From NCBI RefSeq assembly GCF_029227915.1, contig NC_079879.1, forward strand, positions 14,820,001-14,884,000: DNA of 64,000 bases, given 5' to 3'. This stretch comes from Hydractinia symbiolongicarpus (lineage: Eukaryota > Cnidaria > Hydrozoa > Anthoathecata > Hydractiniidae). The notes under the pieces were generated by a model. The model saw only the letters and a list, made by a program, of their open reading frames with translations, searched no databases and was not told the origin of the DNA. The translations under genes were made by a program, and so were the position numbers. Below, piece by piece: positions 12,117 through 24,478 of the stretch (the stretch's first letter is position 1; every line of letters begins with the position of its first letter).

Positions 12117-13026
12117 ATGGCCTTTTGCAGTCTAATAAAGGCCTCACACTTAAAACACGTGGTTCCATTTGCCTGTGCAGGTTACCTTTGGACTAATCAT
12201 TCCATTCTTAATGCGCTACAACGTCCCAAGTTGTTTTCATTGGCGAAGTTGCCTTGGAACTCTCATAACTACGTGCACAGTCCTATAAAGGTTGTAATAT
12301 AGACTTTTTCAGTCTAATAAAGGCCTCCCACAAAAATCACGTGGTTCCATTTGCCTGTGCAGGTTACCATAGGACTAATCGTTCCAGTCTCAACACGCTA
12401 CAACGTCCCAAGTTGTTTTCATTGATGAAGTTGCCTTAGAACACTCTTAACTACGTGCACAGTCCTATAAAGCCTGTAATATGGCCTTTTGAAGTCTAAT
12501 GAAGGCCTCACACGTAAATCACGTGGTTCCATTTGCCTGTGCAGGTTACCATTGGACTATTCATTCCAGTCTCAATGCGCTGCAACGTCCCAAGTAAATT
12601 TCATTAGCGCCGTTGCTTTACAACACTCTTAACTACGTGCATAATCCTATAAAGGCTGTAATATGGCCTTCTGCAGTCTAATACATGCCTCACACGTAAA
12701 TCTCGTGGTTCCATTAGCCTGCGCAAGTTACCATTGGCCTAATCCTTCAAGTCTCAATGTGCTACAACGTCCCAGGTTGTTTTCATTAGCGCCGTGGCCT
12801 TAGAACACTCTTAACTACGCGCACAGTCCTATAAAGGCTGTAATATGACCTTTTGCAGTCTAATAAAGGCCTCACACGTAACACACGTGGTTCCATTTGC
12901 TTGAGCAGGTTACCATTGGACTATTCCTTCCAGTCTCAATGCGCTACCACGTCCCAAGTTGTTTTCATTATCGCTGTTGCCTTATAACACTCCTAACTAC
13001 GTGCACAGTCCTATAAAGGCTGTAAT
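12117..13026 (+). repeat. Partial third copy of the 8-monomer unit (5 monomers)
   Basis: The cacttaaaacacg, ctcccacaaaaatcacg, ctaatgaaggcc and catgcctcacacg monomers follow in the same order as at 7203, at a shift of 4,914 bp (27 x 182). Only one of the two adjacent gcttgagcagg-type monomers is present before the next A monomer at 13027, so this copy lacks one unit and then diverges. Confidence 0.85.
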
Positions 13027-14663
13027 ATGGCCTTTTGCAGTCTAATAAAGGCCTCACACGTAAATCACGTGGTTCCATCTGCCTGTGCAGGTTACCAGTG
13101 GACTAGTTGTTCCAGTCTCAATGCCCTACAACGTCCCAAGTCGTTTTCATTTTCGCCATTGCTTTACAACACTCTGAACTACGTGCACTGTCCTATAAAG
13201 GCTGTAATATGGCCTTTTCCAGTCTAATAAAGGCCTCACACGTAAATCACTGGTTTCACCTGCCTGCGCAGGTTACCTTTGGACTAATCGTTCCATTCTT
13301 AATGCGCTACAACGTCCCAAGTTGTTTTCATTGGCGAAGTTGCCTTAGAACTCTCTTAACTACGTGCACAGTCCTATAAAGGCTGTAATATGGCCTTTTG
13401 CAGTCTAATAAAGGCCACACACGTAAATCACGTGCTTCCATCTGCCTGTGCAGGTTACCAGTGGACTAGTTGTTCCAGTCTCAAGGCGCTACAACGTCCC
13501 AAGTCGTTTTCATTTGCGCCGTTGCTTTACAACACTCTGAACTACGTGCACTGTCCTATAAAGGCTGTAATATGGCCTTTTGCACTCTAATAAAGGCCTC
13601 ACACGTAAAACACGTGGTTCCATTTGCCTGTGCAGGTTACCATTGGACTATTCCTTTCAGTCTCAATGCGCTACAACGTCTCAAGTCGTTTTCATTATCG
13701 CTGTTGCCTTACAACACTCCTAACTACGTGCAGAGTCCAATAAAGCCTGTAATATGGCCTTTTGAAGTCTAATAAAGGCCTCACACGTAAATCACGTGGT
13801 TCCATTTGCCTGTGCAGGTTACCATTGGACTATTCATTCCAGTCTCAATGCGCTGCAACGTCCCAAGTAATTTTCATTAGCGCCGTTGCTTTACAACACT
13901 CTTAACTACGTGCACAGTCCTATAAAGGCTGTAATATGACCTTTTGCAGTCTAATAAAGGCCTCACACGTAACACACGTGGTTCCATTTGCTTGAGCAGG
14001 TTACCATTGGACTATTCCTTCCAGTCTCAATGCGCTACCACGTCCCAAGTTGTTTTCATTATCGCTGTTGCCTTATAACACTCCTAACTACGTGCACAGT
14101 CCTATAAAGGCTGTAATATGGCCTTTTGCAGTCTAATAAAGGACTCACACGTAAATCACGTGGTTCCATATACCTGTGCAGGTTACCAGTGGACTAGTTG
14201 TTCCAGTCTCAATGCGCTACAACGTCCCAAGTCGTTTTCATTTGCGCCATTGCTTTACAACACTCTGAACTACGTGCACTGTCCTATAAAGGCTGTAATA
14301 TGGCCTTTTCCAGTCTAATAAAGGCCTCACACGTAAATCACCTGGTTTCACCTGCCTGCGCAGGTTACATTTGGACTAATCGTTCCATTCTTAATGCGCT
14401 ACAACGTCTCAAGTTGTTTTCATTGGCGAAGTTGCCTTAGAACTCTCTTAACTACGTGCACAGTCCTATAAAGGCTGTAATATGGCCTTTTGCAGTCTAA
14501 TACATGCCTTACACGTAAATCACGTGGTTCTATTAGCCTGCGAAAGTTACCATTGGCCTAATCCTTCAAGTCTCAATGTGCTACAACGTCCCAGGTCGTT
14601 TTCATTAGCCCCGTTGCCTTACAACACTTTTAACTACATGCACAGTCCTATAAAGGCTGTAAT

Positions 14664-15209
14664 ATGGCCTTTTGCAGTCTAATAAAGGCTTCACACGTAG
14701 AACAGGTGGTTTCACCTGCCTGCGCACGTTACCATTGAACTAATAGTTCCAGTCTCAATGCGCTACAACGTCCCAAGTTGTTTTCATTGCCGAAGTTGCC
14801 TTAGAACACTATTAACTACGTGCACAGTCCAATAAAGGTTGTAATATAGACATTTTCAGTCTAATAAAGGCCTCACTCGTAAATCACGTGGTTCCATCTG
14901 CCTGTGCATGTTACCATTGGACTAGTCGTTCCAGTCTCAATGCGTTACAACGTCCCAAGTCGTTTTCCTTAGCGCCGTTGCCTTACAACACTAATAACTA
15001 CGTGCACAGTCCAATAAAGGTTGTATTATAGACTTTTTCAGTCTAAAAAAGGCCTCACACGTAAATCTCGTGGTTCCAATTGCCTTTGCAGGTTACCATT
15101 GGACTAATCGTTCCAGTCTCAATGCGCTACAACGTCCCAAGTTGTTTTCATTATCGCCGTTGCCTTACAACACTCTTAACTACGTGCACAGTCCCATAAA
15201 GGCTGTATT
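14664..15209 (+). repeat. Three divergent singleton monomers
   Basis: These units keep the monomer frame and length but carry changes not seen together elsewhere in the window: gtagaacaggtgg, tgaactaatagttcc, tcattgccgaag, cctcactcgtaaatc, ctgtgcatgttacc, gttttccttagcg, ctaataactacg, tctaaaaaaggcc and ccaattgcctttgcagg. Two neighbouring junctions read ccaataaaggttgta and atagac. No second copy of this trio was found in the window. They look like older units that escaped recent homogenisation. Confidence 0.8.
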
Positions 15210-16299
15210 ATGGCCTTTTGCAGTCTAATAAAGGCCTCACACGTAACACACGTGGTTCCATTTGCTTGAGCAGGTTACCATTGGACTATTCCTTCCAGTC
15301 TCAATGCGCTACCACGTCCCAAGCTGTTTTCATTATCGCTGTTGCCTTATAACACTCCTAACTACGTGCACAGTCCTATAAAGGCTGTAATATGGCCTTT
15401 TGCAGTCTAATAAAGGCCTCACACGTAAATCACGTGGTTCCATCTGCCTGTGCAGGTTACCAGTGGACTAGTTGTTCCAGTCTCAATGCGCTACAACGTC
15501 CCAAGTCGTTTTCATTTTCGCCATTGCTTTACAACACTCTGAACTACGTGCACTGTCCTATAAAGGCTGTAATATGGCCTTTTCCAGTCTAATAAAGGCC
15601 TCACACGTAAATCACTGGTTTCACCTGCCTGCGCAGGTTACCTTTGGACTAATCGTTCCATTGTTAATGCGCTACAACGTCCCAAGTTGTTTTCATTGGC
15701 GAAGTTGCCTTAGAACTCTCTTAACTACGTGCACAGTCCTATAAAGGTTGTAATATGGCCTTTTACAGTCTAATAAAGGCCACACACGTAAATCACGTGG
15801 TTCCATCTGCCTGTGCAGGTTACCAGTGGACTAGTTGTTCCAGTCTCAATGCGCTACAACGTCCCAAGTCGTTTTCATTTGCGCCGTTGCTTTACAACAC
15901 TCTGAACTACGTGCACTGTCCTATAAAGGCTGTAATATGGCCTTTTGCAGTCTAATAAAGGCCTCACACGTAAAACACGTGGTTCCATTTGCCTGTGCAG
16001 GTTACCATTGGACTATTCCTTTCAGTCTCAATGCGCTACAACGTCTCAAGTCGTTTTCATTATCGCTGTTGCCTTACAACACTCCTAACTACGTGCAGAG
16101 TCCTATAAAGCCTGTAATATGGCCTTTTGAAGTTTAATAAAGGCCTCACACGTAAATCACGTGGTTCCATTTGCCTGTGCAGGTTGCCGTTGGACTATTC
16201 CTTCCAGACTCAATGCGCTACAACGTCCCAAGTCGTTTCATTAGCGCCGTTGCTTTACAACACTATTAACTACGTGCACAGTCCTATAAAGGCTGTAAT

Positions 16300-18844
16300 A
16301 TGGCCTTTTGCAGTCTAATAAAGTCCTCACACGTAAATCACGTGCCTTCACCGTTCTGCGCAGATTACCATTGGCCTAGTCCTTTAAGTCTCAATGTGCT
16401 ACAACGTCCAAAGTCGTTTTCAGTAGCGCCGTTGCTTTACAACACTCTTAACTACGTGCACAATCCTATAAAGGCTGTAATATGGCCTTTTGCAGTCTAA
16501 TAAAGGCCTCACACGTAAATCACGTGCTTCCATTTGGCTGTGCAGGTTACCATTTGACTATTCCTTCCAGTCTCAATGCGCTACAACGTCCCAAGTCGTT
16601 TCATTAGCGCCGTTGCTTTACAACACTATTAACTACGTGCACAGTCCTATAAAGGCTGTATTATGGCCTTTTGCAGTCTAATAAAAGCCTCACACGTAAA
16701 TCACGTGGTTACATTTGCCTGTACAGGTTGCCATTGGACTATTCCTTCCAGTCTCAATGCGCTACAACGTCCCAAGTCGTTTCATTAGCGCCGTTACTTT
16801 ACAACACTAATAACTACGTGCACAGTCCTATAAAGGCTGTAATATGGCCTTTTGCAGTCTAATAAACCCCTCACACGTAAATCACGTGGCTTCACCAGCC
16901 TGCGCAGGTTACCATTGGCCTATTCCTTCATGTCTCAATGTGCTACAACGTCCCAAATCGTTTTCATTGGCGAAGTTGCCTTAGAACACTCTTTACTACG
17001 TGCACAGTCCTATAAAGGCTGTAATATGGCCTTATGCAGTCTAATAAAGGCCTCACACGTAAATCACGTCGTTTCACCTGTCTGCGCAGATTACCATTGG
17101 ACTAGTCAGTCCAGTCTCAATGCGCTACAACGTCCCAAGTCGTTTTCATTAGCGCCGTTGCTTTACAACACTCTTAACTACGTGCACAGTCCTATTAAGG
17201 CTGTAATATGGCCTTTTTCAGTCTAATAAAAGCCTCACACATAAATCACGTGGTTTCACCGGTCTGCGCAGGTTACCATTGGACTATTCCTTACAGTCTC
17301 AATGCGCTACAACGTCCCAAGTTGTTTTTATTAGCGCCGTTGCCTTACAACACTCTTAACTACGTGCACAGTCCTATAAAGGCTGTGATATGGACTTTTG
17401 CAGTCTAATAAAGTCCTCACACGTAAATCACGTGGCTTCACCGGTCTGCGCAGGTTACCATTGGCCTAGTCCTTCATGTTTCAATGTGCTACAACGTCCC
17501 AAGTCGTTTTCATTGGCGAAGTTGCCGTAGAACACTCTTAACTACGTGCACAGTCCTATAAAGGCTGTATTATGGCCTTTTGCAGTCTAATAAAGGCCTC
17601 ACACGTAAATCACGTGGTTCCATTTGCCTGTGCAGGTTACCATTGAACTAGTTGTTCCAGTCTCAGTGCGCTACAACGTCCCAAGTCGTTTTCATTAGCG
17701 CCGTTGCTTTACAACACTCTTAACTACGTGCACAGTGCTATAAAGGCTGTAATATGGCCTTTTGCAGTCTAATAAAGGCTTCACACGTAAATCACGTGGT
17801 TTGACCTGCTTGCGCAGGTTACCTTTGGACTAATCGTTCCAGTCTCAATGCGCTACAACGCCCCGAGTCGTTTTCATTAGCGCCGTTGCTTTACAACACT
17901 CTTAACTACGTGCACAGTCCTGTAAAGGCTGTAATATGGCCTTTTGCAGTCTAATAAAGTCCTCACACGTAAATCACGTGCCTTCACCGGTCTGCGCAGA
18001 TTACCATTGGCCTAGTCCTTCAAGTCTCAATGTGCTACAACGTCCGAAGTCGTTTTCATTAGCACCGTTGCTTTACAACACTCTTAACTACGTGCACAAT
18101 CCTATAAAGGCTGTAATATGGCCTTTCGCAGTCTAATAAAGGCCTCACACGTAAATCACGTGATTCCATTTGGCCGTGCAGGTTACCATTGGACTATTCC
18201 TTCCAGTCTCAATGCGCTACAACGTCCCAAGTCGTTTCATTAGCGCCGTTGCATTACAACACTATTAACTACGTGCACAGTCCTATAAAGGCTGTATTAT
18301 GGCCTTTTGCAGTCTAATAAAGGCCTCACACGTAAATCACGTCGTTTCACCTGTCTGCGCAGATTACCATTGGACTAGTCAGTCCAGTCTCAATGCGCTA
18401 CAACGTCCCAAGTCGTTTTCATTAGCGCCGTTGCTTTACAACACTCTTAACTACGTGCACAGTCCTATTAAGGCTGTAATATGGCCTTTTTCAGTCTAAT
18501 AAAAGCCTCACACATAAATCACGTGGTTTCACCGGTCTGCGCAGGTTACCATTGGACTATTCCTTACAGTCTCAATGCGCTACAACGTCCCAAGTTGTTT
18601 TTATTAGCGCCGTTGCCTTACAACACTCTTAACTACGTGCACAGTCCTTTAAAGGCTGTAATATGGACTTTTGCAGTCTAATAAAGTCCTCACACGTAAA
18701 TCACGTGGCTTCACCGGTCTGCGCAGGTTACCATTGGCCTAGTCCTTCATGTTTCAATGTGCTACAACGTCCCAAGTCGGTTTCATTGGCGAAGTTGCCT
18801 TAGAACACTCTTAACTACGTGCACAGTCCTATAAAGGCTGTATT
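16300..18844 (+). repeat. 14-monomer higher-order repeat, copy 1 (~2,545 bp)
   Basis: The order is B-variant, C, C, E, G, F, D, X, Y, B, C, G, F, D. The first unit is distinctive (gtccaaagtcgttttcagtag). The set repeats at a shift of 2,544-2,545 bp: fourteen 182 bp units minus the 1 bp deletions of the C monomers. An internal 7-monomer string F-D-X-Y-B-C-G (about 1,273 bp) sits at 17208-18480. Confidence 0.9.
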
Positions 18845-21388
18845 ATGGCCTTTTGCAGTCTAATAAAGGCCTCACACGTAAATCACGTGCCTTCACCGTT
18901 CTGCGCAGATTACCATTGGCCTAGTCCTTTAAGTCTCAATGTGCTACAACGTCCAAAGTCGTTTTCAGTAGCGCCGTTGCTTTACAACACTCTTAACTAC
19001 GTGCACAATCCTATAAAGGCTGTAATATGGCCTTTTGCATTCTAATAAAGGCCTCACACGTAAATCACGTGCTTCCATTTGGCTGTGCAGGTTACCATTT
19101 GACTATTCCTTCCAGTCTCAATGCGCTACAACGTCCCAAGTCGTTTCATTAGCGCCGTTGCTTTACAACACTATTAACTACGTGCACAGTCCTATAAAGG
19201 CTGTATTATGGCCTTTTGCAGTCTAATAAAAGCCTCACACGTAAATCACGTGGTTCCATTTGCCTGTGCAGGTTGCCATTGGACTATTCCTTCCAGTCTC
19301 AATGCGCTACAACGTCCCAAGTCGTTTCATTAGCGCCGTTGCTTTACAACACTAATAACTACGTGCACAGTCCTATAAAGGCTGTAATATGGCCTTTTGC
19401 AGTCTAATAAACCCCTCACACGTAAATCACGTGGCTTCACCAGCCTGCGCAGGTTACCATTGGCCTATTCCTTCATGTCTCAATGTGCTACAACGTCCCA
19501 AATCGTTTTCATTGGCGAAGTTGCCTTAGAACACTCTTTACTACGTGCACAGTCCTATAAAGGCTGTAATATGGCCTTATGCAGTCTAATAAAGGCCTCA
19601 CACGTAAATCACGTCGTTTCACCTGTCTGCGCAGATTACCATTGGACTAGTCAGTCCAGTCTCAATGCGCTACAACGTCCCAAGTCGTTTCATTAGCGCC
19701 GTTGCTTTACAACACTCTTAACTACGTGCACAGTCCTATTAAGGCTGTAATATGGCCTTTTTCAGTCTAATAAAAGCCTCACACATAAATCACGTGGTTT
19801 CACCGGTCTGCGCAGGTTACCATTGGACTATTCCTTACAGTCTCAATGCGCTACAACGTCCCAAGTTGTTTTTATTAGCGCCGTTGCCTTACAACACTCT
19901 TAACTACGTGCACAGTCCTATAAAGGCTGTAATATGGACTTTTGCAGTCTAATAAAGTCCTCACACGTAAATCACGTGGCTTCACCGGTCTGCGCAGGTT
20001 ACCATTGGCCTAGTCCTTCATGTTTCAATGTGCTACAACGTCCCAAGTCGTTTTCATTGGCGAAGTTGCCGTAGAACACTCTTAACTACGTGCACAGTCC
20101 TATAAAGGCTGTATTATGGCCTTTTGCAGTCTAATAAAGGCCTCACACGTAAATCACGTGGTTCCATTTGCCTGTGCAGGTTACCATTGAACTAGTTGTT
20201 CCAGTCTCAGTGCGCTACAACGTCCCAAGTCGTTTTCATTAGCGCCGTTGCTTTACAACACTCTTAACTACGTGCACAGTCCTATAAAGGCTGTAATATG
20301 GCCTTTTGCAGTCTAATAAAGGCTTCACACGTAAATCACGTGGTTTGACCTGCTTGCACAGGTTACCTTTGGACTAATCGTTCCAGTCTCAATGCGCTAC
20401 AACGCCCCGAGTCGTTTTCATTAGCGCCGTTGCTTTACAACACTCTTAACTACGTGCACAGTCTTGTAAAGGCTGTAATATGGCCTTTTGCAGTCTAATA
20501 AAGTCCTCACACGTAAATCACGTGCCTTCACCGGTCTGCGCAGATTACCATTGGCCTAGTCCTTCAAGTCTCAATGTGCTACAACGTCCGAAGTCGTTTT
20601 CATTAGCACCGTTGCTTTACAACACTCTTAACTACGTGCACAATCCTATAAAGGCTGTAATATGGCCTTTCGCAGTCTAATAAAGGCCTCACACGTAAAT
20701 CACGTGATTCCATTTGGCCGTGCAGGTTACCATTGGACTATTCCTTCCAGTCTCAATGCGCTACAACGTCCCAAGTCGTTTCATTAGCGCCGTTGCATTA
20801 CAACACTATTAACTACGTGCACAGTCCTATAAAGGCTGTATTATGGCCTTTTGCAGTCTAATAAAGGCCTCACACGTAAATCACGTCGTTTCACCTGTCT
20901 GCGCAGATTACCATTGGACTAGTCAGTCCAGTCTCAATGCGCTACAACGTCCCAAGTCGTTTTCATTAGCGCCGTTGCTTTACAACACTCTTAACTACGT
21001 GCACAGTCCTATTAAGGCTGTAATATGGCCTTTTTCAGTCTAATAAAAGCCTCACACATAAATCACGTGGTTTCACCGGTCTGCGCAGGTTACCATTGGA
21101 CTATTCCTTACAGTCTCAATGCGCTACAACGTCCCAAGTTGTTTTTATTAGCGCCGTTGCCTTACAACACTCTTAACTACGTGCACAGTCCTTTAAAGGC
21201 TGTAATATGGACTTTTGCAGTCTAATAAAGTCCTCACACGTAAATCACGTGGTTTCACCGGTCTGCGCAGGTTACCATTGGCCTAGTCCTTCATGTTTCA
21301 ATGTGCTACAACGTCCCAAGTCGTTTTCATTGGCGAAGTTGCCTTAGAACACTCTTAACTACGTGCACAGTCCTATAAAGGCTGTATT
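18845..21388 (+). repeat. 14-monomer higher-order repeat, copy 2 (~2,544 bp)
   Basis: Same monomer order as the preceding block. Small differences include ggttccatttgcctgtgc here against ggttacatttgcctgtac in copy 1, ggctgtaatatgg against ggctgtgatatgg, and a 1 bp deletion in one G monomer near 19687 (gtcgtttcatt). Confidence 0.9.
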
Positions 21389-22115
21389 ATGGCTTTTTGC
21401 AGTCTAATAAAGGCCTCACACGTAAATCACGTGGTTCCATTTGCCTGTGCAGGTTACCATTGAACTAGTTGTTCCAGTCTCAGTGCGCTACAACGTCCCA
21501 AGTCGTTTTCATTAGCGCCGTTGCTTTACAACACTCTTAACTACGTGCACAGTCCTATAAAGGCTGTAATATGGCCTTTTGCAGTCTAATAAAGGCTTCA
21601 CACGTAAATCACGTGGTTTGACCTGCTTGCGCAGGTTACCTTTGGACTAATCGTTCCAGTCTCAATGCGCTACAACGCCCCGAGTCGTTTTCATTAGCGC
21701 CGTTGCTTTACAACACTCTTAACTACGTGCACAGTCCTGTAAAGGCTGTAATATGGCCTTTTGCAGTCTAATAAAGTCCTCACACGTAAATCACGTGCCT
21801 TCACCGGTCTGCGCAGATTACCATTGGCCTAGTCCTTCAAGTCTCAATGTGCTACAACGTCCGAAGTCATTTTCATTAGCACCGTTGCTTTACAACACTC
21901 TTAACTACGTGCACAATCCTATAAAGGCTGTAATATGGCCTTTCGCAGTCTAATAAAGGCCCCACACGTAAATCACGTGGTTCCATTTGGCCGTGCAGGT
22001 TACCATTGGACTATTCCTTCCAGTCTCAATGCGCTACAACGTCCCAAGTCGTTTCATTAGCGCCGTTGCATTACAACACTATTAACTACGTGCACAGTCC
22101 TATAAAGGCTGTATT
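21025..22115 (+). repeat. Partial extra copy of the 7-monomer F-D-X-Y-B-C string
   Basis: F, D, X, Y, B and C units repeat those starting at 19752 at a shift of 1,273 bp, but the closing G monomer is replaced by an X-like unit beginning atggtcttttgcag. The 21025-21388 part overlaps the end of the 14-monomer copy, showing that the 7-unit string was itself an exchange unit. Confidence 0.85.
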
Positions 22116-22479
22116 ATGGTCTTTTGCAGTCTAATAAAGGCCTCACACGTAAATCACGTGGTTCCATTTGCCTCTGCAGGTTACCATTGAACTAGTCGTT
22201 CCAGTCTCAGTGCGCTAGAACGTCCCAAGTCATTTTCATTAGCGCCGTTGCTTTACAACACTCTTAACTACGTGCACAGTCCTATAAAGGCTGTAATATG
22301 GCCTTTTGCAGTCTAATAAAGGCTTCACACGTAAATCACGTTGTTTCACCTGCCTGCGCAGGTTACCTTTGGACTAATCGTTCCAGTCTCAATGCGCTAC
22401 AACGTCCCGAGTCGTTTTCATTAGCGCAGTTGCTTTACAACACTCTTAACTACGTGCACAGTCCCATAAAGGCTGTAAT

Positions 22480-22661
22480 ATGGCCTTTTGCAGTCTAATA
22501 AAGTCCTCACACGTAAATCACGTGCCTTCACCGGTCTGCGCAGATTACCATTGGCCTAGTCCTTCAAGTCTCAATGTGCTACAACGTCCGAAGTCGTTTT
22601 CATTAGCGCCGTTGCTTTACAACACTCTTAACTACGTGCACAATCCTATAAAGTCTGTAAT
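22480..22661 (+). repeat. Reference B-type monomer, 182 bp
   Basis: The diagnostic bases are aaagtcctcacacg, cacgtgccttcaccgg, gcagattaccattggcc, acgtccgaagtcg and gtgcacaatcc. In domain II it is usually preceded by a Y monomer and followed by one or more C monomers, forming a recurring Y-B-C block. Confidence 0.9.
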
Positions 22662-22842
22662 ATGGCCTTTTGCAGTCTAATAAAGGCCTCACACGTAAAT
22701 CACGTGGTTCCATTTGGCTGTGCAGGTTACCATTGGACTATTCCTTCCAGTCTCAATGCGCTACAACGTCCCAAGTCGTTTCATTAGCGCCGTTGCTTTA
22801 CAACACTATTAACTACGTGCACAGTCCTATAAAGGCTGTATT

Positions 22843-23021
22843 ATGGCCTTTTGCAGTCTAATAAATGCCTCACACGTAAATCACGTGGTCCATTTGCCTG
22901 TGCAGGTTGCCATTGGCTATTCCTTCCAGTCTCAATGCGCTACAACGTCCCAAGTCGTTTCATTAGCGCCGTTGCTTTACAACACTATTAACTACGTGCA
23001 CAGTCCTATAAAGGCTGTAAT
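22843..23021 (+). repeat. 179 bp monomer with three 1 bp deletions
   Basis: This C-type unit reads cacgtggtccatt (one t missing), attggctattcc (one base missing) and gtcgtttcatt (the class deletion). It is the shortest non-truncated unit I noticed. Confidence 0.85.
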
Positions 23022-24478
23022 ATGGCCTTTTGCAGTCTAATAAACTCCTCACACGTAAATCACGTGGCTTCACCGGCCTGCGCAGGTTACCATTGGCCTA
23101 GTCCTTCATGTCTCAATGTGCTACAACGTCCCAAATCGTTTTCATTGGCGAAGTTGCTTTAGAACACTCTTTACTACGTGCACAGTCCTATAAAGGCTCT
23201 AATATGGCCTTATGCAGTCTAATAAAGGCCTCACACGTAAATCAGGTGGTTTTACCTGTCTGCGCAGGTTACCATTGGACTAGTCAGTCCAGTCTCAATG
23301 CGCTACAAAGTCCCAAGTCGTTTTCATTAGCGCCGTTGCTTTACAACACTCTTAACTACGTGCACAGTCCTATTAAGGCTGTAATATGGCCTTTTGCAGT
23401 CTAATAAAAGCCTCACACATAAATCACGTGGTTTCACCGGTCTGCGCAGGTTACCATTGGACTATTCCTTACAGTCTCAATGCGCTACAACGTCCCAAGT
23501 TGTTTTTATTAGCGCCGTTGCCTTACAACACTCTTAACTACGTGCACAGTCCTATAAAGGCTGTAATAGGGACTTTTGCAGTCTAATAAAGTCCTCACAC
23601 GTAAATCACGTGGCTTCACCGGTCTGCGCAGTTTACCATTGGCCTAGTCCTTCATGTTTCAATGTGCTACAACGTCCCAAGTCGTTTTCATTGGCGAAGT
23701 TGCCTTAGAACACTCTTAACTACGTGCACAGTCCTATAAAGGCTGTATTATGGCCTTTTGCAGTCTAATAAAGGCCTCACACGTAAATCACGTTGTTCCA
23801 TTTGCCTGTGCAGGTTACCATTAAACTAGTCGTTCCAGTCTCAATGCGCTACAACGTCCCAAGTCGTTTTCATTAGCGCCGTTGCTTTACAACACTCTTA
23901 ACTACGTGCACAGTCATATAAAGGCTGTAATATGGCTTTTTGCAGTCTAATAAAGGCTTCACACGTAAATCACGTGGTTTCACCTGCCTGCGCAGGTTAC
24001 CTTTGGACTAATCGTTCCAGTCTCAATGCGCTACAACGTCTCGAGTCGTTTTCATTAGCGCCGTTGCTTTACAACACTCTTAACTACGTGCACAGTCCCA
24101 TAAAGGCTGTAATATGGCCTTTTGCAGTCTAATAAAGGCCTCACACGTAAATCACGTGGTTTCATCTGTCTGCGCAGGTTACCATTGGCCTAGCCCTTCA
24201 TGTCTCAATGTGCTACAACGTCCCAAGTCGTTTTCATTGGCGAAGTTGCCTTAGAACACTCTTTACTACGTGCACAGTCCTATAAAGGCTGTAATATGGC
24301 CTTATGCAGTCTAATAAAGGCCTCACACGTAAATCACGTGGTTTCACCTGTCTGACAAGGGTTACGATTTGACTAGTCAGTCCAGTCTCAATGCACTACA
24401 ACGTCCCAAGTCGTTTTCATTAGCGCCGTTGCTTTACAACACTCTTAACTACGTGCACAGTGCTATTAAGGCTGTAAT

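Larger units (their letters stand above)
1..16137 (+). repeat. Array domain I (A-type satellite monomers and partners)
   Basis: This part is dominated by monomers with the centre accagtggactagttgttcc and the end gaactacgtgcactgtcc (A type). They are interleaved with monomers carrying tttgcttgagcagg plus gctaccacgtccc, with tttggactaatcgttccattc, and with ggttgtaatatagac. I found no copy of the 181 bp C class (gtcgtttcatt) here, although it is common downstream. Spans not covered by the named duplications below (1-2108, 6111-7202, 11207-12116, 13027-14663, 15210-16137) hold the same monomer types in other orders and nothing else. Positions 1 to about 640 match 3457-4100 and 5458-6100 closely. 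Confidence 0.9.

Noticed and set aside
24296-24478. Odd tctgacaagggttacg stretch as a foreign insertion
   Set aside because: It aligns with tctgcgcaggttacc of the H monomer with a few substitutions and one extra base, and the equivalent unit at 33306 is normal. It is a local mutation or sequencing error.
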